NCBI GenBank assembly: GCA_017745015.1
Contig: JAGIAF010000166.1
Location: 1 to 7,892 of the forward strand
DNA: 7,892 nt
Direction of reading: 5' to 3'
Source of the DNA: Bdellovibrio sp.
GTDB taxonomy: Bacteria; Bdellovibrionota; Bdellovibrionia; Bdellovibrionales; Bdellovibrionaceae
Shown: positions 1 through 5,984 of the stretch, one piece after another
Numbering within the stretch: the first letter of the stretch is position 1
Layout: every line of letters begins with the position of its first letter
Position numbers and translations under genes: made by a program
The notes under the pieces: model-generated
Databases searched by the model: none
Seen by the model: only the letters and a program-made list of their open reading frames with translations
What the model was told of the DNA's origin: nothing

Positions 1-1928
1 TCTTTGATCTTTTTAAATTCTCCACGCCACTTGTTCATGATTTGTAAGTGGCCGACGTTGCGATCCGCACGCGGTTTCAAGGCCACCGGTAAGAAGAATT
101 GATTCACGTTGGATGAGCCGCCACCGCCACCGATGGAGACGACAAAGCCTTCTACGGAAGCATCTGCTTTAATAATAGCTTCGACCTGCTCAGCGGCTCG
201 ACTGGTGGCTTCTAATGAAGTTCCCGGTGGCATTTGACCATTGACGATGATGAAGTCCTGATCCTGAGCGGGAACGAATTCCTGACGAACTTTTGTCACT
301 AAGGCTAAAGACACCACAAAGAATACCAAGGAACCTAATACGACCACATATTTGTATTTCAAAGTCGTCTGTAAGACTTTTTGATACGCATGGGAGAATT
401 TATCAAACAGTTCATCCAAAAAGTGTTCAAACTTAGAGACTTTGGGTTCACTGGCGAGTAACGCTGCCGCACGCATAGGTGTGATCGTGACGGCTTCTAG
501 TAACGACAAGGAAACTGCGGCACTCATGGTGATACCGAATTGGAAGAAGAACTTACCGATGATGCCATCCATGAAGACAACTGGTAAGAATACCGCGATC
601 ACGGCGAGAGTTGCCGCAATGGCTGCTGGCAGAACTTCTTTCGATCCATCCGATGCGGCTCGTGCGGAGCCTTTTCCCATGCGGTAATGGCGTACTATAT
701 TTTCAAGCAACATGATGGCATCGTCGACGACAATGGAAATCGACAGTGTCAATGCGAGCAGGGTGAAGAGATTTAAAGTAAATCCAGAGAAATATAAAAT
801 AATAAACGTACCGACAATGGACGTCGGAATCGAGAACAGAATATTGACTGCGGCTTGAAAGCTTCCAAGGAAGAAGAAGCAAACCAGAATCGTAATCAGA
901 GCTGCGACCCACAGTTTTTCAATTGTCAGGTTCACCGTCGCATCTGTGGGACGAGTGAAGTCCACATTTACGCGGAAGTTAAAGCCTTTAGGGAAGGTGT
1001 CTTTGATGCTTTCAAGTTTCGCGCGTACTTCGTTGGCGACCGTGACCTCATTGGTGCCACGTTGCTTTTTGACGGAGATAGAAACTGCTTGGCGTCCGTC
1101 GACACGGGCAGTCCGGCGAATGTCAGACAGACCATCTTCAACTCGAGCGACATCGCGGATATAAATATTGCGATCATAAATTCGTTGACCGCCACGGCGT
1201 AGGATCTGGATATTCGCAACTTCATTTACGTTGGTGGCCTCACCCAGCCAACGCACGCGCAGTTCGCGTTTGTCTTCGGTGAACTGTCCGGCTGCGCTTT
1301 CTAAGTGCTGCGTGCTGATAGCTTCAACGACGTCGGAGAGAGTTAGGTAGAGTCCTTCCAGTTTTTTGACGTCGATCCAGATGCGGAGGTTGCGCTGACT
1401 GAATCCTTGAATACCGACTTCGCCCACGCCCGGAAGGAAGCGAACCTGATCGAGCAGATAATTTTCGGTCCAGTTGATCATGTCCCGAAGGGGGGCTTCA
1501 CCGTAAATCGACAAGATGATGATGGGATCTTCTTCGGGATTTTGTTTGCGAACGGTTGCAGGGTCGACACCGGGTGGCCAGCGCATACGGCTCAGTGCGG
1601 TTTGCACTTCTTGTAAGACCACATCGACATTGCGATTGATGTCAAATTCCAAAGTCACAGAGCCAGAGCCTTGACGGGCTGACGAGCGCATCTCTTTGAT
1701 GCCCTCGATGGCCAAGAGACGTTCTTCAATAGGATCAATCAATTCGGATTCGACAACTTCAGGCGCGGCGCCTTCATAGTCTACGGAAATGCTGACGACC
1801 GGGAAGTCGACGTCAGGAAGTTGGCTGATGCCCATGCGATTCATGCAGATCGCGCCAAACACGATCAGGGCGAACATTAGGACCCACGCAAAGACGGGTC
1901 GACGAATTGACAGATCAATTAAATTCAT
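1..1928 (-). CDS. RND-family (HAE1-type) multidrug efflux permease, N-terminal 642 residues, truncated by window edge
   Basis: Inner-membrane proton-driven drug/hydrophobe exporter of the AcrB/MdtB/MdtC type, which normally works as a trimer with a periplasmic adaptor and an outer-membrane channel. The reading frame is open from 1928 to the left edge. The N-terminus is typical (NLIDLSIRRPVFAWVLM), with TM1 at about residues 10-30. The first periplasmic porter region follows at about 31-335 (LPDVDFP at 37-43, PGVGEVG at 166-172). TM2-TM6 lie at about 337-485, and TM7 begins near 527. The proton-relay pair is visible as D402-D403 in SIVVDDAI, followed by E409-N410. The residue four before D402, usually Gly, is Ser398. 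A run of five glycines occurs at 600-604. Family members are about 1,030-1,050 residues long, so some 400 are missing. I chose the ATG at 1928 over the one at 1934 because a CAAAGG Shine-Dalgarno lies 6 nt upstream. No adaptor gene is adjacent on the upstream side. The exact substrate is unknown. Confidence 0.97.
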   Translation of the reverse strand, partial: MNLIDLSIRRPVFAWVLMFALIVFGAICMNRMGISQLPDVDFPVVSISVDYEGAAPEVVESELIDPIEERLLAIEGIKEMRSSARQGSGSVTLEFDINRNVDVVLQEVQTALSRMRWPPGVDPATVRKQNPEEDPIIILSIYGEAPLRDMINWTENYLLDQVRFLPGVGEVGIQGFSQRNLRIWIDVKKLEGLYLTLSDVVEAISTQHLESAAGQFTEDKRELRVRWLGEATNVNEVANIQILRRGGQRIYDRNIYIRDVARVEDGLSDIRRTARVDGRQAVSISVKKQRGTNEVTVANEVRAKLESIKDTFPKGFNFRVNVDFTRPTDATVNLTIEKLWVAALITILVCFFFLGSFQAAVNILFSIPTSIVGTFIILYFSGFTLNLFTLLALTLSISIVVDDAIMLLENIVRHYRMGKGSARAASDGSKEVLPAAIAATLAVIAVFLPVVFMDGIIGKFFFQFGITMSAAVSLSLLEAVTITPMRAAALLASEPKVSKFEHFLDELFDKFSHAYQKVLQTTLKYKYVVVLGSLVFFVVSLALVTKVRQEFVPAQDQDFIIVNGQMPPGTSLEATSRAAEQVEAIIKADASVEGFVVSIGGGGGSSNVNQFFLPVALKPRADRNVGHLQIMNKWRGEFKKIK

Positions 1929-2080
1929 ACGCATCCTTTGACGGTCATTCTTGCGAATAAGAAACCGGAGATCAATGCGAGTAGCGTCAGTTTTGCAGTT
2001 GGTTTTCGATAAGACTGCGCGCTGATTGTTGTCACTGGATCTTGTAAAAGTCCTTTGGGGTCCTCAGCCTTAACTGACAC
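1925..2080 (-). CDS. Possible small membrane protein (51 aa), translationally overlapping the RND pump
   Basis: I do not recognise this ORF by name. It is open from a GTG at 2080 to a TGA whose bases overlap the permease ATG (ATGA). That junction is typical of translational coupling. The peptide has a polar N-terminal half (KAEDPKGLLQDP at residues 4-15), then YRKPTAK (24-30), a hydrophobic stretch of about 13 residues (31-43, LTLLALISGFLFA) and a basic tail (R44, K48). The shape recalls C-terminal anchors of small DUF883/YqjD-like membrane proteins, or small pump partners such as AcrZ; this is resemblance only. Weak points: the start is GTG with no good Shine-Dalgarno, no other in-frame start lies upstream before a stop, the hydrophobic segment is short, and the ORF fills the region where the divergent methyltransferase promoter should be. 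It may be plain intergenic DNA. Confidence 0.33.
   Translation of the reverse strand: MSVKAEDPKGLLQDPVTTISAQSYRKPTAKLTLLALISGFLFARMTVKGCV
1935..1940 (-). promoter_or_regulatory. Ribosome binding site that decides the RND permease start
   Basis: On the minus strand the sequence reads CAAAGG, then ATGCGT, then ATGAAT. The first ATG (1934-1932) directly abuts the purine-rich element and could not be used efficiently. The second (1928-1926) has an ideal 6-nt spacing. The preferred start is therefore 1928, giving MNLIDLS, the usual N-terminus of this family. Confidence 0.6.
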
Positions 2081-2091
2081 GGAGGATTTCC

Positions 2092-2856
2092 ATGGATATG
2101 GAGCTGGCGAAAGCGGATCGCGAGATTGTTAATAACCATGCTTACGATCTTTTGGCAGAACGTTGGTACGAAGCTCAAGACGATCCTATCGCTCTTTTGC
2201 GCAATCAACACAAAGTCGAAATGCCGTGGATCCTAGACGTTATCGAAAAAAATATTGGAGGCACAGCTGAGGTCTTAGATCTCGGCTGTGGAGCCGGATT
2301 TCTCTCGAATGATCTAGCTCACGCTGGTCATCGTGTCGCAGGGATTGATCTGTCTGAATCCAGTTTAAAAGTGGCCGAGTGCCGCGATCACACGCATTCA
2401 GTGAAATATCAAATGGGCGACGTCTATAAAGTACCTTTTGAAGCCAACAGCTTCGATGTCGTCTGTGCCATGGATTTACTGGAGCATGTCTCGGAGCCTT
2501 CTCGAGTTCTCGCCGAAGCTTCAAGAGTGTTACGCCCTGGTGGCTTGTTCTTCTTTAATACTTTCAACAAGAACCAGTTGGCGAACTTAGTAGTGATCAA
2601 ATCCATGGAGTGGTTCGTAAAAAACACTCCCGACGATTATCACGTGTATTCGCTTTTTATAAAGCCAGAAGACTTAAAAGTATGGATGAGAGAGCAGGGG
2701 CTTGAGAGCCGCGAGATTCGTGGTATTCGCCCGGTCTTTTTGCAAAAAGCGGTTTGGACGCTGTTCAGAACCGGTGTAGTTCCCAAAGACTTCAAATTCA
2801 CATTTTCGAAGTCTCCAACGATTGCTTACACCGGATATGCGCAGAAACTTAAATAA
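2092..2856 (+). CDS. UbiG-like class I SAM-dependent methyltransferase
   Basis: Predicted cytoplasmic S-adenosylmethionine-dependent methyltransferase, 254 aa. The Rossmann motifs are clear: motif I VLDLGCGAGF at residues 61-70, the acidic residue ending beta-2 at D87 (GIDLS), D110 (QMGD), the FDVVCAMDLLEHV strand at 121-133, and LRPGG at 147-151. The segment LRPGGLFFFNTFNKNQ, then DYHVYSLFIKPEDLKVWMREQGL, closely follows the UbiG pattern (O-methylation of polyprenyl catechol intermediates in ubiquinone synthesis), and the length is close to that of UbiG. No other quinone gene is in the window, so the substrate is unproven and related small-molecule methyltransferases are possible. The start is supported by a strong GGAGGA at 2081-2086, 5 nt upstream. 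The 3' end overlaps the convergent dehydrogenase gene by 8 bp. Confidence 0.9.
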   Translation: MDMELAKADREIVNNHAYDLLAERWYEAQDDPIALLRNQHKVEMPWILDVIEKNIGGTAEVLDLGCGAGFLSNDLAHAGHRVAGIDLSESSLKVAECRDHTHSVKYQMGDVYKVPFEANSFDVVCAMDLLEHVSEPSRVLAEASRVLRPGGLFFFNTFNKNQLANLVVIKSMEWFVKNTPDDYHVYSLFIKPEDLKVWMREQGLESREIRGIRPVFLQKAVWTLFRTGVVPKDFKFTFSKSPTIAYTGYAQKLK

Positions 2857-3601
2857 GAATGCCGCCGGAGGCCTCGATGCGTTGGCCGTTCACCCAGCCC
2901 ATATCGTCTTGAACCATGCTGGCGACAAGTTTACCGATGTCGTCGGCTTCACCCACGCGACCGAGTGGAGTTTGGGCGGCCATGGCTGCATTCAAAGTTT
3001 TGTCGTCGCGAACACGCGCGCCGCCGAAATCAGTTGCGATAGGGCCTGGAGCAACGACATTGACAGTAATTTTTCTTGGTCCCAATTCTTTCGCCATATA
3101 GCGAGTCAAACCTTCTACCGCGGCCTTCAAAGAGCCATAGACGGAATATCCCGGCATTGAGAAGCGCGCTAAACCGCTGGAGAAGTTAATAATGCGACCA
3201 CCATCATTCATAATCGGCAAAAGCTTCTGTGAAATAAAGAACGGCGCCTTATAGTGAATGTTCGTTAATTGATCGAACTGCTCTTCGGTGAATTCCATGA
3301 AGGGAGCATTGATGCCAATACCTGCGTTGTTAATCAAATAGTCAAAACGATCTGTTCCGAATTTGTTTTTCAAAGTCGCTTTGACGTTTTCAGCAAACGG
3401 CGCAAAGTTTTTAGAGTCAGCGACATCCAGTTGAAGGGCTGCGGCCTTACGACCTAGGTTCTCAATTTGTGCAACAACTTGGTCGGCTTCGTCTTTTTTT
3501 GTGTTATAAGTGAGGATCACGTCGATGCCTTTGGCGGCCATTGCCAGAGCTGAGCTTTTACCAAGTCCGCGGCTTCCGCCTGTTACGATTGCGATTTTCA
3601 T
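2849..3601 (-). CDS. Short-chain dehydrogenase/reductase (SDR, classical type)
   Basis: NAD(P)-dependent oxidoreductase of 250 aa, the normal size for a classical SDR of the FabG-like kind. Visible motifs are the cofactor-binding TGGSRGLG (residues 7-14), the LDV strand end (58-60), NNAG (91-94), the structural Asn at 114, catalytic Ser142, and the YxxxK pair Y155/K159, followed by PGPIATD (185-191). Arg11 after the glycine turn and the TYN segment after beta-2 are compatible with NADPH use, which is inferred. The substrate cannot be deduced; a ketone, quinone or aldehyde reduction role is typical for SDRs divergent from a LysR regulator. The start at 3601 is supported by an AAGGAG 8 nt upstream and gives the standard MKIAIVTGG N-terminus. 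The frame stays open to 3712, but that extension covers the promoter region. The gene is probably controlled by the divergent LysR gene. Confidence 0.95.
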   Translation of the reverse strand: MKIAIVTGGSRGLGKSSALAMAAKGIDVILTYNTKKDEADQVVAQIENLGRKAAALQLDVADSKNFAPFAENVKATLKNKFGTDRFDYLINNAGIGINAPFMEFTEEQFDQLTNIHYKAPFFISQKLLPIMNDGGRIINFSSGLARFSMPGYSVYGSLKAAVEGLTRYMAKELGPRKITVNVVAPGPIATDFGGARVRDDKTLNAAMAAQTPLGRVGEADDIGKLVASMVQDDMGWVNGQRIEASGGILI

Positions 3602-3609
3602 TTTTAGAA

Positions 3610-3615
3610 CTCCTT
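3610..3615 (-). promoter_or_regulatory. Ribosome binding site fixing the SDR start at 3601
   Basis: On the minus strand AGAAGGAG sits 8 nt before ATGAAAATCG. It selects this ATG over in-frame upstream ATGs as far out as 3712, which would add 37 residues encoded by the regulatory region and push the glycine-rich cofactor motif away from the N-terminus. Confidence 0.75.
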
Positions 3616-3635
3616 CTGATATCCCTAATATAGCC

Positions 3636-3653
3636 TGTTCAAAATACGGAATA
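3636..3653. promoter_or_regulatory. Degenerate second operator-like copy near the SDR side
   Basis: TGTTCAAAATACGGAATA shares the TGTTC half-site with the palindrome at 3676-3693, starts exactly 40 bp away (about four helical turns), and keeps a GAA in the right half (TTC-N8-GAA). Only part of the dyad is conserved. It lies just upstream of a TATATT on the minus strand that could be the SDR -10 box, where a LysR-type activator site would be expected. Assignment is by position and similarity only. Confidence 0.3.
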
Positions 3654-3667
3654 AATATGCTATATTT
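3653..3667. repeat. AT-rich inverted repeat between the two operator-like sites
   Basis: AAATAT-GCT-ATATTT is a perfect 6-bp-arm inverted repeat with a 3-bp centre, lying between the two TGTTC elements. TTCAAA (3638-3643) and TTTGAA (3665-3670) form a further, wider dyad around the same stretch. It could contribute to regulator binding or DNA bending, or be a by-product of AT-rich promoter sequence. Confidence 0.35.
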
Positions 3668-3675
3668 GAATACAC

Positions 3676-3693
3676 TGTTCATAAATATGAACA
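3676..3693. promoter_or_regulatory. Palindromic operator candidate for the LysR-type regulator
   Basis: TGTTCATAAATATGAACA has perfect 8-bp arms (TGTTCATA/TATGAACA) around a 2-bp centre. It lies 18 bp before the LysR start codon in the divergent SDR/LysR spacer. LysR-type regulators typically bind interrupted dyads of the T-N11-A type in exactly this position and repress their own gene. A site this close to the regulator start would suit autorepression. The sequence is seen directly; the protein that binds it is inferred from context. Confidence 0.55.
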
Positions 3694-3711
3694 ATCCCCC
3701 AGGAGACGGCA

Positions 3712-4611
3712 ATGGATCGAATCGAAAGTATGCGAATATTCATGAAAGTAGCAGAGCTTGAAAGCTTCAGCCGCGCCGGAGAAATCCTGGGACTGCCAAA
3801 AGCCACAATTTCCAGCGGTATCACTCAGCTGGAATCTAGCTTGGGGGCGCGCCTCCTTCACCGCACCACTCGGAAGGTTCAAATGACCCAAGATGGGGAA
3901 ACCTTTTACGAACGCTGCCGTGACCTATTGGCGGATGTGGAGGAAGTCGAAGGCCTCTTTCAAAAATCCCCAAGCACGGTGAGTGGTCGCATCCGAGTCG
4001 ACATGAGTGTGCCGATGGCAAGGGGCTTGATCATTCCACGCTTGCCAGAGTTTCTAGAGAAGTATCCCGAGATTCAAATTGAATTGAGCAGCACCGACCG
4101 TAAAGTCGATTTGATTCGTGAGGGCTTTGACTGCGTGGTGCGTGTCGGAACTCTAGCAGACTCCGGATTAATCGCTCGTCCTGTGGGCAAACTTCAAATC
4201 GTCAATTGCGCAAGTCCAGCCTATCTTGAGAAATACGGTCGGCCTCGTAAGATCGAAGATCTACAAAAGCATTATTTAATCCAGTATGTGCAAACCCTCG
4301 GTACAAAACCCGATGGCTTTGAATACTTCGACGGAGAAAAATACCGGACTGTGAATATGAAAAGCAAAATCACGGTGAACAATGTGGATGCTTATACAGC
4401 GGCTTGCCTTGCAGGACTGGGGATTATCCAAGCCCCACTTGTTGGAGCTCGTGAGTTGCTCAAGTCCAAAAAACTCGAAGAAGTTCTTCCCAAAATGAAA
4501 GTCGAACCGATGCAGGTTTCTATCGTCTATCCTCATCGCCGCAACCTCGCCAAGCGCGTGCAAATCTTTATTGAGTGGGTTGAGAAAGTCTTAAAAGACT
4601 ATGTCAGTTAG
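3712..4611 (+). CDS. LysR-type transcriptional regulator
   Basis: DNA-binding regulator of 299 aa, the usual LTTR length. The N-terminal winged helix-turn-helix covers about residues 3-60, with the HTH at about 18-37 (SFSRAGEILGLPKATISSGI), then QLESSLGARLLHRTTRKVQMTQDG (39-62), the standard LTTR signature. A linker helix follows (63-87, RCRDLLADVEEVEGLF). The periplasmic-binding-protein-like effector domain starts near 92 (GRIRVDMS) and includes REGFDCVVRVG and NNVDAYTAACLAGLGIIQAP. This is the CrgA/DsdC-like general type often found divergent from an oxidoreductase. AGGAGA at 3701-3706 is the ribosome binding site. The gene probably regulates the adjacent SDR and itself through the dyads in the 110-bp spacer. 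The effector is unknown. Its stop lies 4 bp from the convergent rlpA-like stop. Confidence 0.97.
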   Translation: MDRIESMRIFMKVAELESFSRAGEILGLPKATISSGITQLESSLGARLLHRTTRKVQMTQDGETFYERCRDLLADVEEVEGLFQKSPSTVSGRIRVDMSVPMARGLIIPRLPEFLEKYPEIQIELSSTDRKVDLIREGFDCVVRVGTLADSGLIARPVGKLQIVNCASPAYLEKYGRPRKIEDLQKHYLIQYVQTLGTKPDGFEYFDGEKYRTVNMKSKITVNNVDAYTAACLAGLGIIQAPLVGARELLKSKKLEEVLPKMKVEPMQVSIVYPHRRNLAKRVQIFIEWVEKVLKDYVS

Positions 4612-4615
4612 ACCG

Positions 4616-4999
4616 TTAGTGACCTAACTCCAGCACTTCAATGCGAACATTAACGACGCCTTTTTTTAACATTCCAAGTTCGCGTGCTGCTGATTCGGAA
4701 ACATCAATGAGTCGACCTTTAGAAAAGGGACCGCGATCATTGATTCGAACCACAACGGATTTACCATTAGACAAATTGGTCACGCGCACTTTGGAATCCA
4801 TCGGCAACGTACGGTGAGCCGCCGTCATTTCTTTCATATCAAAGATTTCACCGCTGGCAGTTTTTTGACCATGGTGATCCGCTCCATACCAAGAAGCTTT
4901 GCCGGTGCGGGATGAGCCCACCTTCAAAGGTGAAGCACAGCTAGGCAAGGTCGCAAAGATAAGAAGCAGCCCCATCAGGCCCCGAGAAATTGATCCCAT
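4616..4999 (-). CDS. rlpA: RlpA-like septal-ring/lytic transglycosylase lipoprotein, short form
   Basis: Predicted outer-membrane lipoprotein of 127 aa with a double-psi beta-barrel domain. In the RlpA family this is a lytic transglycosylase acting on peptide-free (denuded) glycan strands. Residues 1-20 form a lipoprotein signal peptide with lipobox LPSC and acylated Cys21; Pro at -2 is unusual. The barrel is nearly canonical: ASWYG (35-39), HGQKTASGEIFD (43-54), TAAHRTLP (59-66), VVVRINDRGPF (82-92), GRLIDVS (95-101). Glu51, Asp54, His62 and Asp88 match the spacing of the residues implicated in catalysis in Pseudomonas RlpA (E120, D123, H131, D157; from memory). There is no C-terminal SPOR domain, so it lacks the usual septum-targeting module. 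The start is the first ATG after an in-frame stop; the Shine-Dalgarno is weak. No partner division gene is adjacent. Confidence 0.93.
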   Translation of the reverse strand: MGSISRGLMGLLLIFATLPSCASPLKVGSSRTGKASWYGADHHGQKTASGEIFDMKEMTAAHRTLPMDSKVRVTNLSNGKSVVVRINDRGPFSKGRLIDVSESAARELGMLKKGVVNVRIEVLELGH

Positions 5000-5195
5000 G
5001 AGTTCTTATCGGTAATCCCGAAGGGGACCTTTATTCTAGTTTCATCTCAGTAATCCTCTCTTACCCTTCTTAAATTGATTCTGAAGGTTATAAAGGATCA
5101 AAGGCTTGTCGAGGAATTGGACAGATACTTTCTGATTTTCAAGGTGTATCGGGGCGATTGTGAAGTAAACCGGGAGTCGTGTATCTTCGGCCTCT

Positions 5196-5984
5196 ATGAA
5201 AAACTCACTAAAGCTATTATTAAGCTCGGCTCTTTTATTAACGCTCGCGGCCTGCCAAGGTCAAGACGTTGCGACTTTGAATCTTGAAGGTGGCGACAAT
5301 ATCGTCGGTGGTTCTAAAGTGAGTTCTTGGAGTGATTTGAGCAAGCATGTTCTTAGTATCTTGACCGGTCCCGGTGAACGCATCCAAATTTGTACTGCGG
5401 TTTTGATTCGAGATAATATTGCATTGACTGCGGCTCATTGTGTTTATCAAAAAAACAAAATTCGAATTGCCTATGGTGTAGACCTTTATGAGCAAGGGAA
5501 CGAAATCCCGGTGGATAAAGTGGTTATCCATGAACTTTATGGTGGCCCAGGATCTGGCAGGAATGACCTTGCATTGATTCGAATTGCTGGAAATCTACCT
5601 CGAAAATATAAGCCTGTTGCTTTGCCGAGTGTTGCAGATACTCCTTACCAAGGACAGGAATTGATTACGGTGGGGTATGGCAGAACAGGTTGGATGAAAG
5701 GCGCGGAAAATGACGGAAGATTGCGTCAGGTGGCAGTAAACGTCGACAGCACGGATATGAACAAAATCTGGATCGGCCGAAGCAATGGAAAGGGTATTTG
5801 CCAGGGAGACTCCGGCGGCCCCACATTCTTGAAAAAGAATGGAGAGTATTATCCGATCGGTATCGCTTCGTATATTCTAATGATGAGCGATGACCCAGCA
5901 AAAAAATGCCTTGAAGGGGGCGTTTTGATGAATGTCGTATCGTATCTTCCTTGGATCCATCAAAACTTGCCGAGTCTTAATTAA
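5196..5984 (+). CDS. Trypsin-family (S1) serine protease, predicted lipoprotein zymogen
   Basis: Exported chymotrypsin-fold endopeptidase of 262 aa. Residues 1-19 are a lipoprotein signal peptide ending in the lipobox LAAC (acylated Cys20). A short linker leads to NIVGG, where cleavage before Ile36 would give the mature N-terminus, as in zymogen activation. The catalytic triad is visible: His81 in LTAAHC, Asp124 in NDLALIRI and Ser206 in GDSGGP. Cys66/Cys82 and Cys202/Cys238 match conserved disulfides. The residue equivalent to trypsin Asp189 is Gly200 and position 216 is Ile, so trypsin-like Arg/Lys specificity is not expected; an apolar or elastase-like preference is an inference. The start lacks a good Shine-Dalgarno (GGGAG is 19 nt away), but an in-frame stop upstream excludes earlier starts. 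A TATAAA at 5089-5094 is a possible -10 with no clear -35. The 3' end overlaps the convergent barrel gene by 4 bp. Confidence 0.94.
   Translation: MKNSLKLLLSSALLLTLAACQGQDVATLNLEGGDNIVGGSKVSSWSDLSKHVLSILTGPGERIQICTAVLIRDNIALTAAHCVYQKNKIRIAYGVDLYEQGNEIPVDKVVIHELYGGPGSGRNDLALIRIAGNLPRKYKPVALPSVADTPYQGQELITVGYGRTGWMKGAENDGRLRQVAVNVDSTDMNKIWIGRSNGKGICQGDSGGPTFLKKNGEYYPIGIASYILMMSDDPAKKCLEGGVLMNVVSYLPWIHQNLPSLN

Noticed and set aside
442..1616. Several plus- and minus-strand ORFs of 60-115 codons between 442 and 1616
   Set aside because: They lie antisense or out of frame within the RND permease frame, which reads without interruption and matches the family throughout; none has a recognisable domain or a good ribosome binding site.
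3602..3712. Longer SDR start at 3712 adding 37 residues
   Set aside because: The extension covers the divergent promoter/operator region and displaces the cofactor motif; the ATG at 3601 has a strong Shine-Dalgarno and gives a standard SDR N-terminus.
4615..4628. GTTAG-TGAC-CTAAC hairpin between the LysR and RlpA stops
   Set aside because: The 5-bp stem is weak, AT-rich and not followed by a T-run on either strand, so it does not qualify as an intrinsic terminator.
5011..5029. Imperfect hairpin (GGT..TCCC-GAA-GGGG-ACC) just upstream of the rlpA-like start
   Set aside because: It has a small stem with an internal bulge and no T-run. It could be a 5' leader structure, but nothing links it to a known riboswitch or attenuator.
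5075..5287. Plus-strand ORF of 70 codons from a TTG at 5075
   Set aside because: It runs out of frame into the protease signal peptide, starts with TTG without a convincing ribosome site, and its product has no recognisable feature.
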